Below are positions 35,138 through 47,936 of a stretch of 64,000 nucleotides of DNA, piece after piece (the first letter of the stretch is position 1; every line of letters starts with the position of its first letter). This DNA is from Paenibacillus protaetiae. Lineage in GTDB: Bacteria; Bacillota; Bacilli; Paenibacillales; Paenibacillaceae. The notes under the pieces are model-generated. The model made no database searches. It had not been told where the DNA came from and worked only from the letters and a program-made list of their open reading frames with translations. Both the position numbers and the translations under genes were made by a program. The stretch covers positions 62,001 through 126,000 of the forward strand of contig NZ_CP035492.1 in assembly GCF_004135365.1 (NCBI RefSeq), given 5' to 3'.

Positions 35138-37021
35138 GTGACGAAACGGAAGAGAAGTTCGTTTGAAAGACGAATGCCGTCCCGGACCGGCCGCGGTTTG
35201 ACAAGTTATATGCTTGTTGCCGCAGCGGCAGCGGTATGGATCGTTGTTTCATTTATGTTATTTTCCGCTCCGGCACCTCGTTGGATCGTTGCGGCATTAG
35301 CGGTTCCAATGGCGGCAGCGGCTATGTTTCGCATGCAACTGCCTTCTAGGCCTATACGCTTCAGCAAATACCATACGCCTATCGTGGAGGCGCTGCTTCA
35401 ATCTGAGACTTTTCCGATCGTTGTGCTGGATCATAACGGTACCGTCCTGGAAGCGAATGAAGCGGCACCTGAATTGTTTGGCTACTCTCGCGAGGAACTG
35501 CTCGGAAAGCCTTTTGAGCCGATTGTAGATACGGGAAGCAGCCAGCAATTTCAATCCGGTCTGCAGCGGGCGCTTGCCGGATCCGTCGAGCGGGAAACGG
35601 TTCTGTTCATTCAGCGGACAGGGTTTCCGCTGGAGCTTCAAGTGATCTACTCGCCGATACGGCAGGCATCGGATACGATCGGTATTTTGTTGCTGCTGCA
35701 TGATTTAAGCGACCATAAGCGCAATTTGGAACGGATACGATACATGGCTTATTACGATGATATGACAGGACTCCCGAACCGCACCTTGTTTCATATGAAG
35801 CTTGCGGATGTGCTGGAGTCGGCAAGGCAGGACGGAACGGTTGCAGGCATCTGCTATTTGGATTTGGACCGCTTTAAGCTGGTGAATGCTTCGTTTGGGC
35901 GCGAATTCGGCGATATGCTGCTGCTTCATGTGGCGGAGCGCTTAACCCGCTTTACGGCTGATCATGACCGGGCAGCCCGGCTTGAAGGCGATGAATTCGC
36001 CGTTATTTTTGCCGGCATGAATTCCGAAGAAGAGCTTCAGGAGCATGCCCAGACGATATTGAAGGCGATTGAGGAGCCGTTTGAGCTGAAAGGGTTCCCG
36101 ATTCAAATTACTGCGAGCATGGGGATCTCCACGAACCGGCTGCCTGAGGATGACAGCTACTCGCTGCTGAAGAAAGCGGATATTGCCTTGATCAAAGTGA
36201 AAGAAAACGGTAAAAACGACTGTCTGTTTTATTCCGAAGACTGGAGCAACTCCTCGATGGCCCGCCTTACGCTGCAGCATGAGATGTACCGGGCGATTCA
36301 GCGCAAAGAATTTGTTCTCATGTACCAGCCGCAATACGATCTTGCGACCGGTGCCATTATAGGTGCCGAGGCGCTTGTCCGCTGGAACCATCCGGAGAGA
36401 GGGATCGTTTCGCCAAGCGAATTCATTTCGTTAGCGGAAGAAAGCGGCATGATCGTGCAAATTGGAGACTGGGTGCTGGAAGAAGCTTGCCGTCAAAATA
36501 AAGAATGGCAGGACAGCGGACTTCCGCCGATTCCGATTTCTGTTAATTTATCGCTGCGCCAGTTCATGCAGCGCGATTTGGCGGCAAGAATTGCAGCGAT
36601 TTTAGATCATACCGGACTTGAACCTAAATATTTGGATCTCGAAATAACCGAGTCGATGACGATGGATTTGGCGCATGTGGCCCGGTGCCTTGTCGAGCTG
36701 ACGAACTTGGGCGTAGGCATTAGCGTCGATGATTTTGGAACAGGGTACAGCTCGTTTCATTATTTAAAAAATTTCCCCATCGACCGCCTCAAAATCGACC
36801 GCTCGTTTGTCCGTGATATTCAGCAGGACCCGAGTGACGCGGAGATTGTTGCTGCAATCATTGCTATGGCCCACAGCCTTGATATTCAGGTCATCGCCGA
36901 AGGCGTTGAGACCGAAGCGCAAATGGCATTTCTTAAGCATCATAACTGTGATGAGATGCAAGGCTATTACTGGAGCCCGCCCGTTTCCAGCCGCAATATT
37001 GAGCAGCTGCTAAGCGCTTAA
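35138..37021 (+). CDS. PAS-GGDEF-EAL protein, probable c-di-GMP phosphodiesterase
   Basis: A 627-residue protein with two membrane helices near residues 24-65 and a PAS domain near 85-200 (FPIVVLDHNGTVLEANEAAP). A GGDEF domain follows whose motif is EGDEF (residues 283-287), a change of the first Gly that usually lowers or removes cyclase activity. An EAL domain starts at EAL 411-413 and retains its main metal and catalytic motifs: ITESMT, DDFGTGYSS, KIDRSFV and EGVET. The net activity is therefore probably c-di-GMP hydrolysis with a regulatory GGDEF domain (inference). The GTG start follows AAGGAAGG, 9 bases upstream. A terminator follows the stop. Confidence 0.92.
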   Translation: MTKRKRSSFERRMPSRTGRGLTSYMLVAAAAAVWIVVSFMLFSAPAPRWIVAALAVPMAAAAMFRMQLPSRPIRFSKYHTPIVEALLQSETFPIVVLDHNGTVLEANEAAPELFGYSREELLGKPFEPIVDTGSSQQFQSGLQRALAGSVERETVLFIQRTGFPLELQVIYSPIRQASDTIGILLLLHDLSDHKRNLERIRYMAYYDDMTGLPNRTLFHMKLADVLESARQDGTVAGICYLDLDRFKLVNASFGREFGDMLLLHVAERLTRFTADHDRAARLEGDEFAVIFAGMNSEEELQEHAQTILKAIEEPFELKGFPIQITASMGISTNRLPEDDSYSLLKKADIALIKVKENGKNDCLFYSEDWSNSSMARLTLQHEMYRAIQRKEFVLMYQPQYDLATGAIIGAEALVRWNHPERGIVSPSEFISLAEESGMIVQIGDWVLEEACRQNKEWQDSGLPPIPISVNLSLRQFMQRDLAARIAAILDHTGLEPKYLDLEITESMTMDLAHVARCLVELTNLGVGISVDDFGTGYSSFHYLKNFPIDRLKIDRSFVRDIQQDPSDAEIVAAIIAMAHSLDIQVIAEGVETEAQMAFLKHHNCDEMQGYYWSPPVSSRNIEQLLSA

Positions 37022-37044
37022 AATGATGATGCTTATGAAAAAAA

Positions 37045-37072
37045 CTCAGCCGGAACCCGGCTGAGTTTTTTT
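37045..37072. terminator. Terminator after the GGDEF/EAL gene, bidirectional
   Basis: A stem of nine pairs (CTCAGCCGG / CCGGCTGAG, loop AAC) is preceded by a run of A and followed by seven T. It can terminate both the GGDEF/EAL gene and the convergent small gene. Confidence 0.92.
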
Positions 37073-37346
37073 ATTCGATGATTTCTTCAATTTCCGTCAG
37101 CGTAAACGAATACACTTGCTTTTCGTCCACATGGTAGACGGTCAGCTTATTGCTTTGCTCGTCGGCCTGAATAATCCGGCAAGGAATGTTAAGTTTGACG
37201 CCGAAACCTTTATTCACAATAAGCCGGATCAGCTGATTGCTTTTTTGCAGCTCCATCAGGTGTGTCCATCCGTTTGTCTGTGCAGGCGGATCGATTGTGA
37301 CCGGCACGGCAGTCTGGACTGGAAGCTTATATTTGCGCTGGCTTAT
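37071..37346 (-). CDS. Uncharacterised 91-residue protein, possibly with an ATA start
   Basis: A small soluble protein of unknown family with alternating beta strands: LIRLIVNKGFGVKLNIPCRI, NKLTVYHVDEKQVYSF, LTEIEEIIE. The first standard start codon in frame is a GTG at 37307, which has no ribosome binding site. The frame is open from 37370, and 5 bases after a TTAGGAG at 37352-37358 lies ATA at 37344-37346 followed by SQRKYKLPVQTAVPV. I give the longer form, with initiation at the rare ATA codon as a hypothesis; the GTG form would be 78 residues. It lies 8 bases after a 51-residue gene on the same strand and probably shares its transcript. Confidence 0.6.
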   Translation of the reverse strand: MSQRKYKLPVQTAVPVTIDPPAQTNGWTHLMELQKSNQLIRLIVNKGFGVKLNIPCRIIQADEQSNKLTVYHVDEKQVYSFTLTEIEEIIE

Positions 37347-37354
37347 TTCTTCTC

Positions 37355-37510
37355 CTAAATGGACCCGCTAATAATCCGGTAATCCTCAAATCGGGCCTGG
37401 TTCAGCTTATGTATCAAACGTTCGAGCGCTGCCTTATGATCTGCATCTTCTACAAGCAACTCTACTTGAAAAAGAAACGATTGGTTGTTTTTGCTCTGGT
37501 TGGTATCCAT
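37355..37510 (-). CDS. Small 51-residue protein of unknown function
   Basis: A short frame on the minus strand from ATG at 37510 to a TAG at 37355, preceded by GCGGAGG about 4 bases upstream. The product begins MDTNQSKNNQSF and continues with FQVELLVEDADHKAALERL, a plausible alpha/beta fragment, and ends with RIISGSI. Codon use and charge pattern look coding. The gene downstream starts within a few bases of its stop. I do not recognise the family. Confidence 0.6.
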   Translation of the reverse strand: MDTNQSKNNQSFLFQVELLVEDADHKAALERLIHKLNQARFEDYRIISGSI

Positions 37511-37702
37511 AAGACCTCCGCGCTAGTTATTATACTTTTGAACTAGGATAAATATATCATTAAATCGTTTTCAAGAGTAGAGCGAAATCGGATACTGCAA
37601 GCAAACCAATTGGACTTATGATGCATATAATGGATGGCAATGGCTTCTTCAGATAAGAATTCTTCACTTTAAGGCGGATGGCCAAAGGAGGTGGAACCCG
37701 AA

Positions 37703-38008
37703 ATGATGCGTATGGTTCCGGTTGCATTGGATAATGGGGCTGTCGTAGTAGGGACAGAGGTGAAATTGCCCAAAACGACGTTAGTTGTTCTATCAACGGA
37801 CAAAGGCTACATTATGTGCGGCGCCTTGGACGTCGGGCTGCTGAACGAGCGGCTTAAAGACCGCGGCATAATTGCCGGGAGGGCGGTTGGCGTCCGTACT
37901 TTGGAGGAATTGCTGGAAGCCCCTTTGGAATCGGTGACGTATAGGGCGGAATCGCTTGGCATTACGGTCGGCATGAAAGGTTCAGAAGCGTTAAAGCGGA
38001 TGCTGTGA
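37703..38008 (+). CDS. DUF1805 protein (YunC-like)
   Basis: A 101-residue cytosolic protein of the DUF1805/YunC family: VPVALDNGAVVVGTEVKLPKTTLVVL, KGYIMCGALDVGLLNERL, and the C-terminal ALKRML. Function is unknown. The ATG at 37703 is chosen because AAAGGAGG at 37684-37691 is about 10 bases upstream; a GTG at 37691 overlaps the site itself. In B. subtilis yunC neighbours yunD, and a YunD-like phosphatase is found at 50909-52342 in this window, not adjacent. Confidence 0.85.
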   Translation: MMRMVPVALDNGAVVVGTEVKLPKTTLVVLSTDKGYIMCGALDVGLLNERLKDRGIIAGRAVGVRTLEELLEAPLESVTYRAESLGITVGMKGSEALKRML

Positions 38009-38074
38009 CCGTTTCTAACGGCTGTTGAATAAAACGCAAGCCAAAAGGCAGCCGCAGCATTGCCGGTGAAACGT

Positions 38075-38122
38075 ACAAACGGTGCTGGTTTCGGATCTTG
38101 TACCGAAACCAGCACCGTTTGT
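38075..38122. terminator. Long perfect hairpin between convergent yunC-like and mtnA genes
   Basis: A perfect 20-base stem (38075-38094 with 38103-38122) closes an 8-base loop. The flanks are only moderately T-rich (TTGTTTGCC). It is expected to end transcription from both sides. Confidence 0.8.
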
Positions 38123-38134
38123 TTGCCCGGCTGC

Positions 38135-39199
38135 TTATTGCTCTTCAAACAGCTTTTTCAAATTGATGTTAAAAGGCGCTTTAACAATGCCTTTTTCTGT
38201 AATAATGGCCGTTACATACTCCGCTGGAGTAATGTCAAAGGCCGGATTATACACTTTGACGCCTTGCGGAGCGGTCCGTTTGCCGAAGCCTTCCGTCACT
38301 TCCTCCGGATTGCGTTCTTCGATCGGAATTTCTGCGCCGGTTGGCGTGTTCAAATCAATCGTGGACAACGGGCAGGCCACATAAAACGGAATGCCATGCG
38401 CTTTGGCCAACACGGCTACGCTGTAGGTGCCGATCTTGTTGGCAACGTCGCCGTTGGCGGCCACGCGGTCCGTACCGACGATCACCGCATTCACCCAGCC
38501 TTTGGACATGACCATGCCTGCCATATTGTCGCAAATCAGCGTAACATCCACGCCCGCCTGATGAAGCTCGAAGGCGGTCAGGCGCGCGCCCTGCAGAACG
38601 GGGCGTGTTTCGTCCGCGAATACTTTAAGCGTAATGCCGCGCTCCTGCGCCAAATAAAACGGTGCAAGCGCGGTACCGTATTTCGCCGTCGCAAGGCCGC
38701 CCGCATTGCAATGCGTCAGCACGCCCATGCCGTCTTCAAACAGCGATAACGCGTGTTCGCCGATCTGGCGGTTTGTTTCTTCATCTTCGCTTTGGATCGT
38801 AACCGCTTCGTCCAGCAGCGCTTGTTTGGCTTCTTCCAGCGAAAGCCCGGCTTCAACGATCGCAGCCGCCTTCGCTTTCATCCGGTCCAGCGCCCAGAAC
38901 AGGTTTACAGCCGTCGGGCGGGATGTCGCCAAATATTCGGCTTGCTTGCGCACTTCCGCGAGCCAGCCGTTCGTGCCTTCCTGCACTTGGCGGCTGCCAA
39001 GCACAACGCCATAAGCGGCGGCAATGCCGATTGCGGGAGCACCCCGTACCTTCAAATGCCGGATGGCTTCCCATACCTCTTCGGCAGTTGTAAGCGGCAG
39101 ATACACAATTTCCTCGGGCAGCAGGCGCTGATCCAGCAGATCCAGCTTATCGCCCGCCCAAATGACCGACTGCAGCCCGGCGTATTCTTTTGTCGTCAT
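38135..39199 (-). CDS. mtnA: Methylthioribose-1-phosphate isomerase MtnA
   Basis: A 354-residue enzyme of methionine salvage that converts 5-methylthioribose-1-phosphate to methylthioribulose-1-phosphate. The eIF2B-like fold is visible: [16 protein letters not shown], the catalytic Cys in [11 protein letters not shown], the ADETRP loop, and the catalytic Asp in [19 protein letters not shown]. The ATG follows AAGGAAGG. It lies downstream of mtnK on the same strand, the normal Bacillus pairing, with 17 bases between. Confidence 0.97.
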   Translation of the reverse strand: MTTKEYAGLQSVIWAGDKLDLLDQRLLPEEIVYLPLTTAEEVWEAIRHLKVRGAPAIGIAAAYGVVLGSRQVQEGTNGWLAEVRKQAEYLATSRPTAVNLFWALDRMKAKAAAIVEAGLSLEEAKQALLDEAVTIQSEDEETNRQIGEHALSLFEDGMGVLTHCNAGGLATAKYGTALAPFYLAQERGITLKVFADETRPVLQGARLTAFELHQAGVDVTLICDNMAGMVMSKGWVNAVIVGTDRVAANGDVANKIGTYSVAVLAKAHGIPFYVACPLSTIDLNTPTGAEIPIEERNPEEVTEGFGKRTAPQGVKVYNPAFDITPAEYVTAIITEKGIVKAPFNINLKKLFEEQ

Positions 39200-39216
39200 A
39201 AATGCAATTCCTTCCT

Positions 39217-40434
39217 TTATTTATTTGCGGCGGCTGACAGCGCAATGTCAATCGCTTCGTCGATCGAACGGACGCTGCGGTTCGCTTTAATTAAAGCGGT
39301 GCCGATACGAAGCGCCATGCGCTGAGCTGTTTCACGAGCAGCGGCATCGGGAATGGAGTCGATGTCCGCCACATGGGACAGGCCAACAATGCGGCGCACG
39401 ATTTTGCAGCCGGCGAAACCGACAGCATCCTGCAGCAGGCGGCTCATGTAAAAGGCTTTAAAAGCCGGCGTAGAGGAAGCGAGGCGGTCGACATTGTGCT
39501 CGTCCCACAGCTTCCGGAATTTGGCGTCAAATTGAGTCCATAAGCTGCGGACTGTTTCCACCAGGTAAGCGCGGAATTCGGCGCGCTTGCCGGCATCGCC
39601 GATCCAATGCTCCTGGCCGGCATAGTTCATAAACAAATTGGCGATAATGGCTCCGATATCAAAGCCCATCGGCCCATAATACGCAAATTCAGGGTCGATC
39701 ACTTTGGTCGATTCCGGCGTTGCGAACACGCTGCCTGTGTGCAGGTCGCCATGCAGCAGCGCTTCCGCTTTCGTCAGAAACTTGTCGCGCAAAATCGCCA
39801 CTTCCAGATGGAGCGCAGCATCCGTACGCAAAGCTTCGGCCGCATCTTCAATAGCCGCTTCATAGCTGTTGTTGGGCGATACCGTATACGGATCGTCGAA
39901 AATAAGGTCTTCCGTTATTTTGCACAAGTCCGGGTTAATGAACTTGCCCAGCTGCACTTTTTTTTGCTGCTGGTTCATGCCGAAATCCGATGTGAAAAAT
40001 AACGTCTGCGCTAAAAACGTGGACAGATGCTCGGCCGCATGCGGATACACGGTCCCTTCGATCAGCCCTTTGCGCATAATGACATGGTCGCTTAAATCTT
40101 CCATAATCGTCAGCGCGAGCTCCGGATCGTAGTGGTATACAATTGGCGCAAGGCCCGGCGCCAGCTTGTTTTGCAATATAAGCGCTTCGCTTTCAATACG
40201 GGAGCGGTCCAGCGACAGCGGCCATGATTCGCCAACGACTTTGGCGTAAGGCAGCGCTTGCTTCATAATGAGGCTTTTGCCGCTTTCGGAGTCGGTAATA
40301 TGAAATACGAGATTCAAATTTCCATCCCCGATTTCTTTGGAAGAAAGCTTGGCGTTTGCCGGGAAAAAGTGATCCAGCGAACGGGCGATTTCAATCGCTT
40401 CCTGTTCGGAAAGCGGATGATACGTTGTTGTCAT
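39217..40434 (-). CDS. mtnK: 5-methylthioribose kinase MtnK
   Basis: A 405-residue kinase that phosphorylates methylthioribose in the methionine salvage pathway. Signatures include [12 protein letters not shown] for the nucleotide loop, [10 protein letters not shown] with the ATP-binding Lys, [12 protein letters not shown] (catalytic HGD loop) and [17 protein letters not shown] (metal-binding). The ATG follows GGAGGCGAAATTG. First gene of the mtnK-mtnA operon. I looked for an S-box (SAM) riboswitch in the leader and found no recognisable one, although such genes are often under S-box control. Confidence 0.97.
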   Translation of the reverse strand: MTTTYHPLSEQEAIEIARSLDHFFPANAKLSSKEIGDGNLNLVFHITDSESGKSLIMKQALPYAKVVGESWPLSLDRSRIESEALILQNKLAPGLAPIVYHYDPELALTIMEDLSDHVIMRKGLIEGTVYPHAAEHLSTFLAQTLFFTSDFGMNQQQKKVQLGKFINPDLCKITEDLIFDDPYTVSPNNSYEAAIEDAAEALRTDAALHLEVAILRDKFLTKAEALLHGDLHTGSVFATPESTKVIDPEFAYYGPMGFDIGAIIANLFMNYAGQEHWIGDAGKRAEFRAYLVETVRSLWTQFDAKFRKLWDEHNVDRLASSTPAFKAFYMSRLLQDAVGFAGCKIVRRIVGLSHVADIDSIPDAAARETAQRMALRIGTALIKANRSVRSIDEAIDIALSAAANK

Positions 40435-40685
40435 TCAATTTCGCCTCCATTATATATGCATGGGAGGATCCGGCTCATCCGGCCGAATCCCCCGGCAATG
40501 GTTTGTTCTTTACAGGATTGCGTTCCTTGCAGGAAACGCCGCGCCGCAGCGCAAATGCCGCGTCCTTGCGGGCTGTGCCCGATTTTAATTCATCGTTAAG
40601 TATAAAGGATATTATTTCGCCTTGGAATACCCACCTTTGATATAATACAGCTTAAAGAAGCCAATACGAAATGGAGAGCGAAAAA

Positions 40686-41276
40686 ATGGGAATAACGATA
40701 CATAGAGACCCCATTGTGCTGAAGGAATGGGCCGTCATTATAAAAGCGCTGCTGGAGGGCAAGCAGATTGTCGTTATGCGCAAAGGAGGAATCCGCGAAG
40801 AAGCAAAAGATTTTCAGCTGGTTAGCGATTCGTTTTATTTGTTCCCGACCTATGAGCATCAGAAGGAAGAATTGCTGAAGGAACAATACCGGGGAGAACT
40901 GGCGGAGACGCTGACCGAATGGCCGCTGCCGGAAGGCGTTCCGCTCCGCGCTTATGCAGCTGTGGAGGAGGATATCGAAATTACCGACCCGGAAACGCTG
41001 AAAAAGCTGGAGCCGTTTCATATATGGACGGAACGGTTTGCCGAGGAGCGCCTGCGCTGGAAAAAAACAAAGCCGCTTCATTTACTGCTGCTTCGTGTCT
41101 ACCGGCTTGACGAGCCGAAGAACATGCCGCTGCGGGACAGCTACAACGGCTGCAAATCGTGGGTCAGGCTGGAGGATGAAGCACCTTCGGGCGGCATGAC
41201 GCCGGTGCTTTCGGCCGAGCAGTTTCAGGCGGAGGCAAGCCGGATTCGGGAGGCTTTGCAGCGTATACAGTCTTGA
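40686..41276 (+). CDS. DUF1802 protein
   Basis: A 196-residue cytosolic protein of the DUF1802 family: VLKEWAVIIKALLEGKQIVVMRKGGIRE at the start, LFPTYEHQKEELLK, then LHLLLLRVYRLDEP and NGCKSWVRLED. Function is unknown; such genes are sometimes found near DNA modification or housekeeping genes. The ATG at 40686 is chosen because GGAG at 40673-40676 lies about 9 bases upstream. A TATAAT lies at 40641-40646. It is divergent from mtnK. Confidence 0.85.
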   Translation: MGITIHRDPIVLKEWAVIIKALLEGKQIVVMRKGGIREEAKDFQLVSDSFYLFPTYEHQKEELLKEQYRGELAETLTEWPLPEGVPLRAYAAVEEDIEITDPETLKKLEPFHIWTERFAEERLRWKKTKPLHLLLLRVYRLDEPKNMPLRDSYNGCKSWVRLEDEAPSGGMTPVLSAEQFQAEASRIREALQRIQS

Positions 41277-41368
41277 GAGGCGAACCTACCCGCTCGTAAA
41301 AGGAATGGAGTGATCCGGTAGACGGAGCTCACATTGCTTTATAACAAGACTTATAATAAAATAATTAT

Positions 41369-41387
41369 TGAGAATCAATGAGAATCA
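41369..41387 (+). promoter_or_regulatory. Fur-like direct repeat upstream of sufC
   Basis: Two copies of TGAGAATCA (41369-41377, 41379-41387) are separated by one base in an AT-rich leader, close to the TGATAAT half-sites of the Bacillus Fur box. Iron-responsive control of the suf operon is plausible. A clear promoter was not assigned, although TATAAT occurs at 41352-41357. Confidence 0.35.
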
Positions 41388-41451
41388 CTTCATTTTGATT
41401 TTGCAATGGGGTACTTACTTTACAAACTAACCTTGGAGGGATAAGCATATC

Positions 41452-42231
41452 ATGGCAACACATTTTGTCATCGAAGGACTGAAAGCGTCCATCGAAGAAA
41501 AAGAAATTTTAAAAGGCATCAACCTCGAGATCAAAGGCGGCGAAATTCACGCCATCATGGGACCAAACGGTACAGGCAAAAGTACGCTGGCTTCCGCGCT
41601 GATGGGCCATCCTAAATATGAAGTAACGGAAGGCACAGCTACGCTTGACGGCGAAGATCTGCTGGAGATGGCTGTTGACGAGCGCGCACGCGCCGGTCTG
41701 TTCCTGGCAATGCAATACCCAAGCGAGATTGCAGGCGTAACGAACTCCGACTTCCTGCGCAGCGCCATTAACGCGCGCCGTGAAGAAGGCCAAGAAATTT
41801 CGCTGATCAAGTTCATCCGCCAAATGGAAGGCAAAATGAAAGAACTCGAAATGAACCCTGAGTTCGCACACCGTTACCTGAACGAAGGTTTCTCCGGCGG
41901 CGAGAAAAAACGGAACGAAATTTTGCAAATGATGATGCTTGATCCCAAAATCGTCGTGCTTGACGAAATCGACTCCGGTCTCGATATCGACGCGCTGAAA
42001 GTCGTTGCTAACGGCGTTAACGCGATGCGTTCCGAAGACCGCGGTTTCTTGATCATCACGCACTATCAGCGTTTGCTCAACTACATCCAACCGGACTTCG
42101 TGCACGTTATGATGCAAGGCCGCATTGTGAAATCCGGCGGTCCTGAGCTTGCAGCCCGCCTGGAAGCGGAAGGTTATGATTGGGTCAAAGAAGAACTTGG
42201 CATCGTGGACGAAACGGTCGGCCAGGCTTAA
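41452..42231 (+). CDS. sufC: Fe-S assembly ATPase SufC
   Basis: A 259-residue ABC-type ATPase of the SUF iron-sulfur cluster scaffold. Walker [12 protein letters not shown]-loop [12 protein letters not shown], signature [10 protein letters not shown], Walker [15 protein letters not shown] and H-loop ITHYQRLL are all present. With SufB and SufD it forms the SufBC2D complex. The ATG follows GGAGGG. First gene of the operon sufCDSUB, the usual Bacilli order. Confidence 0.98.
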   Translation: MATHFVIEGLKASIEEKEILKGINLEIKGGEIHAIMGPNGTGKSTLASALMGHPKYEVTEGTATLDGEDLLEMAVDERARAGLFLAMQYPSEIAGVTNSDFLRSAINARREEGQEISLIKFIRQMEGKMKELEMNPEFAHRYLNEGFSGGEKKRNEILQMMMLDPKIVVLDEIDSGLDIDALKVVANGVNAMRSEDRGFLIITHYQRLLNYIQPDFVHVMMQGRIVKSGGPELAARLEAEGYDWVKEELGIVDETVGQA

Positions 42232-42252
42232 TTAACGGAGGGGGCAAAACGA

Positions 42253-45192
<2,940 letters not shown>

Positions 45193-45232
45193 CGGCTGCG
45201 TATTCGCAGCAAACAGAAGGAGATGAATGAAC

Positions 45233-46630
45233 ATGGCAAAAGAAATGCCTGAACTTGATGAATACAAGTATGGCTTCCGTGACGAACATAAAGCCGTATT
45301 CCAATCCGGCAAAGGCTTAACGCCTGAAATCGTCCGCACAATTTCCGAAATGAAAGGCGAACCGGAATGGATGCTGGACTTCCGCCTGAAGTCGCTGGAG
45401 CAATTTAACAAAATGCCGATGCCGCAATGGGGCGGCGATCTGAACGAGCTTGATTTTAACGACATCCAATACTATGTAAAGCCTTCTGAGAAGCAAGGCA
45501 AAACATGGGAAGAGGTTCCGCAGGAAATCAAGGAAACGTTCGATAAGCTGGGTATTCCAGAAGCAGAGCAAAAGTTCCTGGCCGGCGTATCGGCGCAATA
45601 CGAGTCCGAAGTCGTTTACCACAGCATGCAGGAAGATCTGGAGAAGCAAGGCGTTATCTTTACGGATACCGATACGGCGCTTCGCGAACATCCGGAAATT
45701 TTCAAAGAATACTTCGGTACGGTTATCCCGTCCAGCGACAATAAATTCGCGGCGCTCAACAGCGCGGTATGGTCCGGCGGCAGCTTTATCTACGTGCCAA
45801 AAGGCGTCAAATGTGAAATTCCGCTGCAAGCGTATTTCCGGATCAACTCGGAGAACATGGGCCAATTCGAAAGAACGCTCATTATCGCCGACGAAGGCAG
45901 CTTCGTGCATTACGTAGAAGGCTGTACCGCTCCGGTATACAGCACGAACTCGCTGCACAGCGCGGTCGTTGAAATTCTCGTGAAGAAGGACGCGCGTGTC
46001 CGTTATACGACGATCCAGAACTGGGCGCCAAACATCTATAACCTCGTGACGAAACGTGCCGTTGCCGAAGAGAACGCCAACATGGAATGGGTCGACGGCA
46101 ACATCGGCTCGAAGCTGACGATGAAATACCCTGCGGTAATCTTGAAAGGCCGCGGCGCCAAAGGCTCCGTGCTTTCGATCGCGGTTGCGGGCAAAAATCA
46201 GCATCAAGATGCCGGCGCTAAAATGATCCACCTTGCACCGGACACGACTTCGACGATCGTATCCAAGTCCATCAGTAAACACGGCGGCAAAGTAACGTAC
46301 CGTGGTCTCGCATCGTTCCGCCGCGGCGCGGAAGGTTCGAAATCGAACATCAAATGCGATACGCTTATTCTCGATAACGAGTCGACGTCGGATACGATTC
46401 CGTACAACGAAATTATGAACGACAACATTACGCTCGAGCATGAAGCGACGGTATCGAAGGTATCCGAAGACCAGCTCTTCTACCTGATGAGCCGCGGCTT
46501 AAGCGAAGCCGAAGCGACGCAAATGATCGTTATGGGCTTCATCGAGCCGTTTACGAAAGAACTGCCGATGGAATATGCGGTAGAGATGAACCGTCTCATT
46601 AAGTTCGAGATGGAAGGCTCGATCGGTTAA
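45233..46630 (+). CDS. sufB: Fe-S cluster assembly protein SufB
   Basis: A 465-residue central scaffold of the SufBC2D complex. Characteristic stretches are [11 protein letters not shown] at the start, [36 protein letters not shown] with a conserved Cys, [12 protein letters not shown] and the C-terminal [19 protein letters not shown]. The ATG at 45233 is preferred over 45227 because AGAAGGAG is 10 bases away and because SufB proteins usually begin MAK. Last gene of the operon, followed by a strong terminator. Confidence 0.97.
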   Translation: MAKEMPELDEYKYGFRDEHKAVFQSGKGLTPEIVRTISEMKGEPEWMLDFRLKSLEQFNKMPMPQWGGDLNELDFNDIQYYVKPSEKQGKTWEEVPQEIKETFDKLGIPEAEQKFLAGVSAQYESEVVYHSMQEDLEKQGVIFTDTDTALREHPEIFKEYFGTVIPSSDNKFAALNSAVWSGGSFIYVPKGVKCEIPLQAYFRINSENMGQFERTLIIADEGSFVHYVEGCTAPVYSTNSLHSAVVEILVKKDARVRYTTIQNWAPNIYNLVTKRAVAEENANMEWVDGNIGSKLTMKYPAVILKGRGAKGSVLSIAVAGKNQHQDAGAKMIHLAPDTTSTIVSKSISKHGGKVTYRGLASFRRGAEGSKSNIKCDTLILDNESTSDTIPYNEIMNDNITLEHEATVSKVSEDQLFYLMSRGLSEAEATQMIVMGFIEPFTKELPMEYAVEMNRLIKFEMEGSIG

Positions 46631-46660
46631 ACTCGTTTCGACCGATTTTATAGCACTGCA

Positions 46661-46709
46661 AAAAGGCTGTCCCGAAGTCATCCAGGATGATGACGGGACA
46701 GCCTTTTTT
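46661..46709. terminator. Bidirectional terminator between sufB and an HD-GYP gene
   Basis: Stem AAAAGGCTGTCCCG / CGGGACAGCCTTTT with an A run on one side and a T run on the other. It serves both convergent transcripts. Confidence 0.92.
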
Positions 46710-46773
46710 GGGGTTCAAGCATAGCTAGAAAAAAAAGGGAAATAACGGAGTGCGGCGAGCAGCGGGAAATCCG

Positions 46774-47844
46774 CTACAAATAAATTTCTTGAATGACGTA
46801 ATTCCGTTCAACGGTCAAGTCGATAAACTGGTCGTCTACCTGGATCAACGGGCGGAAAAACTCGATCGGGTGCGTCATAATGATGGTGCCGATTTCGCCG
46901 GTTTCCAGCTTTGCTTTTTTGCCGATAAAATTAGGAATCATATGTTTAATGAAGGTTTGCGTAATATGAGGGTCAAGCTCGTTAAAGCTCATCCGGTACA
47001 ATTCTTTCAAGACGAACAGCAAGTCGCGTTTTTGCCGGTATACCCGTTCGGAAATCATCGCGCTGTAAATATCGACTACACTAATGATTTTGGCTACCGG
47101 ATGAATGTCTTCGCCTTTCAGGCCGTATGGATAACCGCTGCCGTCAATGCGTTCATGATGCTGGACAGCGCTTACAGCAAGATAAGGCTCGTCCCCAAAC
47201 CATTGCATAATGAGATCATGCCCGAAAAGGGTATGTTTTTTTACTTCATCGAATTCTTCTTCTGTTAGTTTGCCAGGTTTGTTTAAGATGTCATGGCTGA
47301 TTTTGGATTTGCCGATATCATGCAAATAACCCGCTTTGGAAATAAGCAGCGCTTCTTCCTTCGGGTAACCGAGCCATGAAGCCAAATAATAGGACAACAT
47401 GCCGACCTGCACCGAATGCTGGTAGGTATAGTCGTCACTGGTGTTTAAAAGAAGAAGTAGCGATACGACGTCGCGCTCCATCTGGAAATTGTCCAGAAGA
47501 GGCTGAACCGCATCGGAAATTTCCTGCTTGTTTACGACACCTTCTTGTTTGGCGATATCGTATATGTTTTTAAAGGAAGTAACGGCCGATTCATATAGAG
47601 GCTGGACTGTAGGAAGCCATTTTGGATTAACGATCGTTTCCAATGTTCTGGCTGCCGGCATGTCCGCTGTTGCGGCAGAAGATCTATTCTCTATTTCGAC
47701 ATATTCAATCTGATGCTGTTGTAATTTGGAAATATCAGCGTAGTTTAATATAGTGCCTTTGGAGAGCACATGAAGCCCAAATTGATTGAATGTGTCCCGG
47801 CTTAATCGGTCGCCGCTTACTAAGTCCGTTACATGAACTCTCAT
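46774..47844 (-). CDS. HD-GYP domain protein, probable c-di-GMP phosphodiesterase
   Basis: A 356-residue cytosolic protein. The C-terminal HD-GYP domain has the metal-binding HD at 175-176 in YLHDIGKSKIS, HH at 229-230 and GYP at 237-239 (HHERIDGSGYPYG), consistent with an active phosphodiesterase. The N-terminal 100 residues are a small domain of unknown type also seen in the second HD-GYP protein of this window. It is convergent with sufB and monocistronic. Its ATG lies in a region of AGAGGTGTG that suits a ribosome binding site. Substrate assigned from the family. Confidence 0.9.
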   Translation of the reverse strand: MRVHVTDLVSGDRLSRDTFNQFGLHVLSKGTILNYADISKLQQHQIEYVEIENRSSAATADMPAARTLETIVNPKWLPTVQPLYESAVTSFKNIYDIAKQEGVVNKQEISDAVQPLLDNFQMERDVVSLLLLLNTSDDYTYQHSVQVGMLSYYLASWLGYPKEEALLISKAGYLHDIGKSKISHDILNKPGKLTEEEFDEVKKHTLFGHDLIMQWFGDEPYLAVSAVQHHERIDGSGYPYGLKGEDIHPVAKIISVVDIYSAMISERVYRQKRDLLFVLKELYRMSFNELDPHITQTFIKHMIPNFIGKKAKLETGEIGTIIMTHPIEFFRPLIQVDDQFIDLTVERNYVIQEIYL

Positions 47845-47936
47845 TCACACACCTCTGCCCCAGTTAGTTAGACTATATAACACTAATAGTAACAACGCTT
47901 TTAATTGTTGGCAATAAGATGGTATTTCAAATGAGT

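Noticed and set aside
40435-40685. S-box (SAM) riboswitch before mtnK
   Set aside because: I looked for the conserved S-box stems and loops in the minus-strand leader and saw no convincing match.
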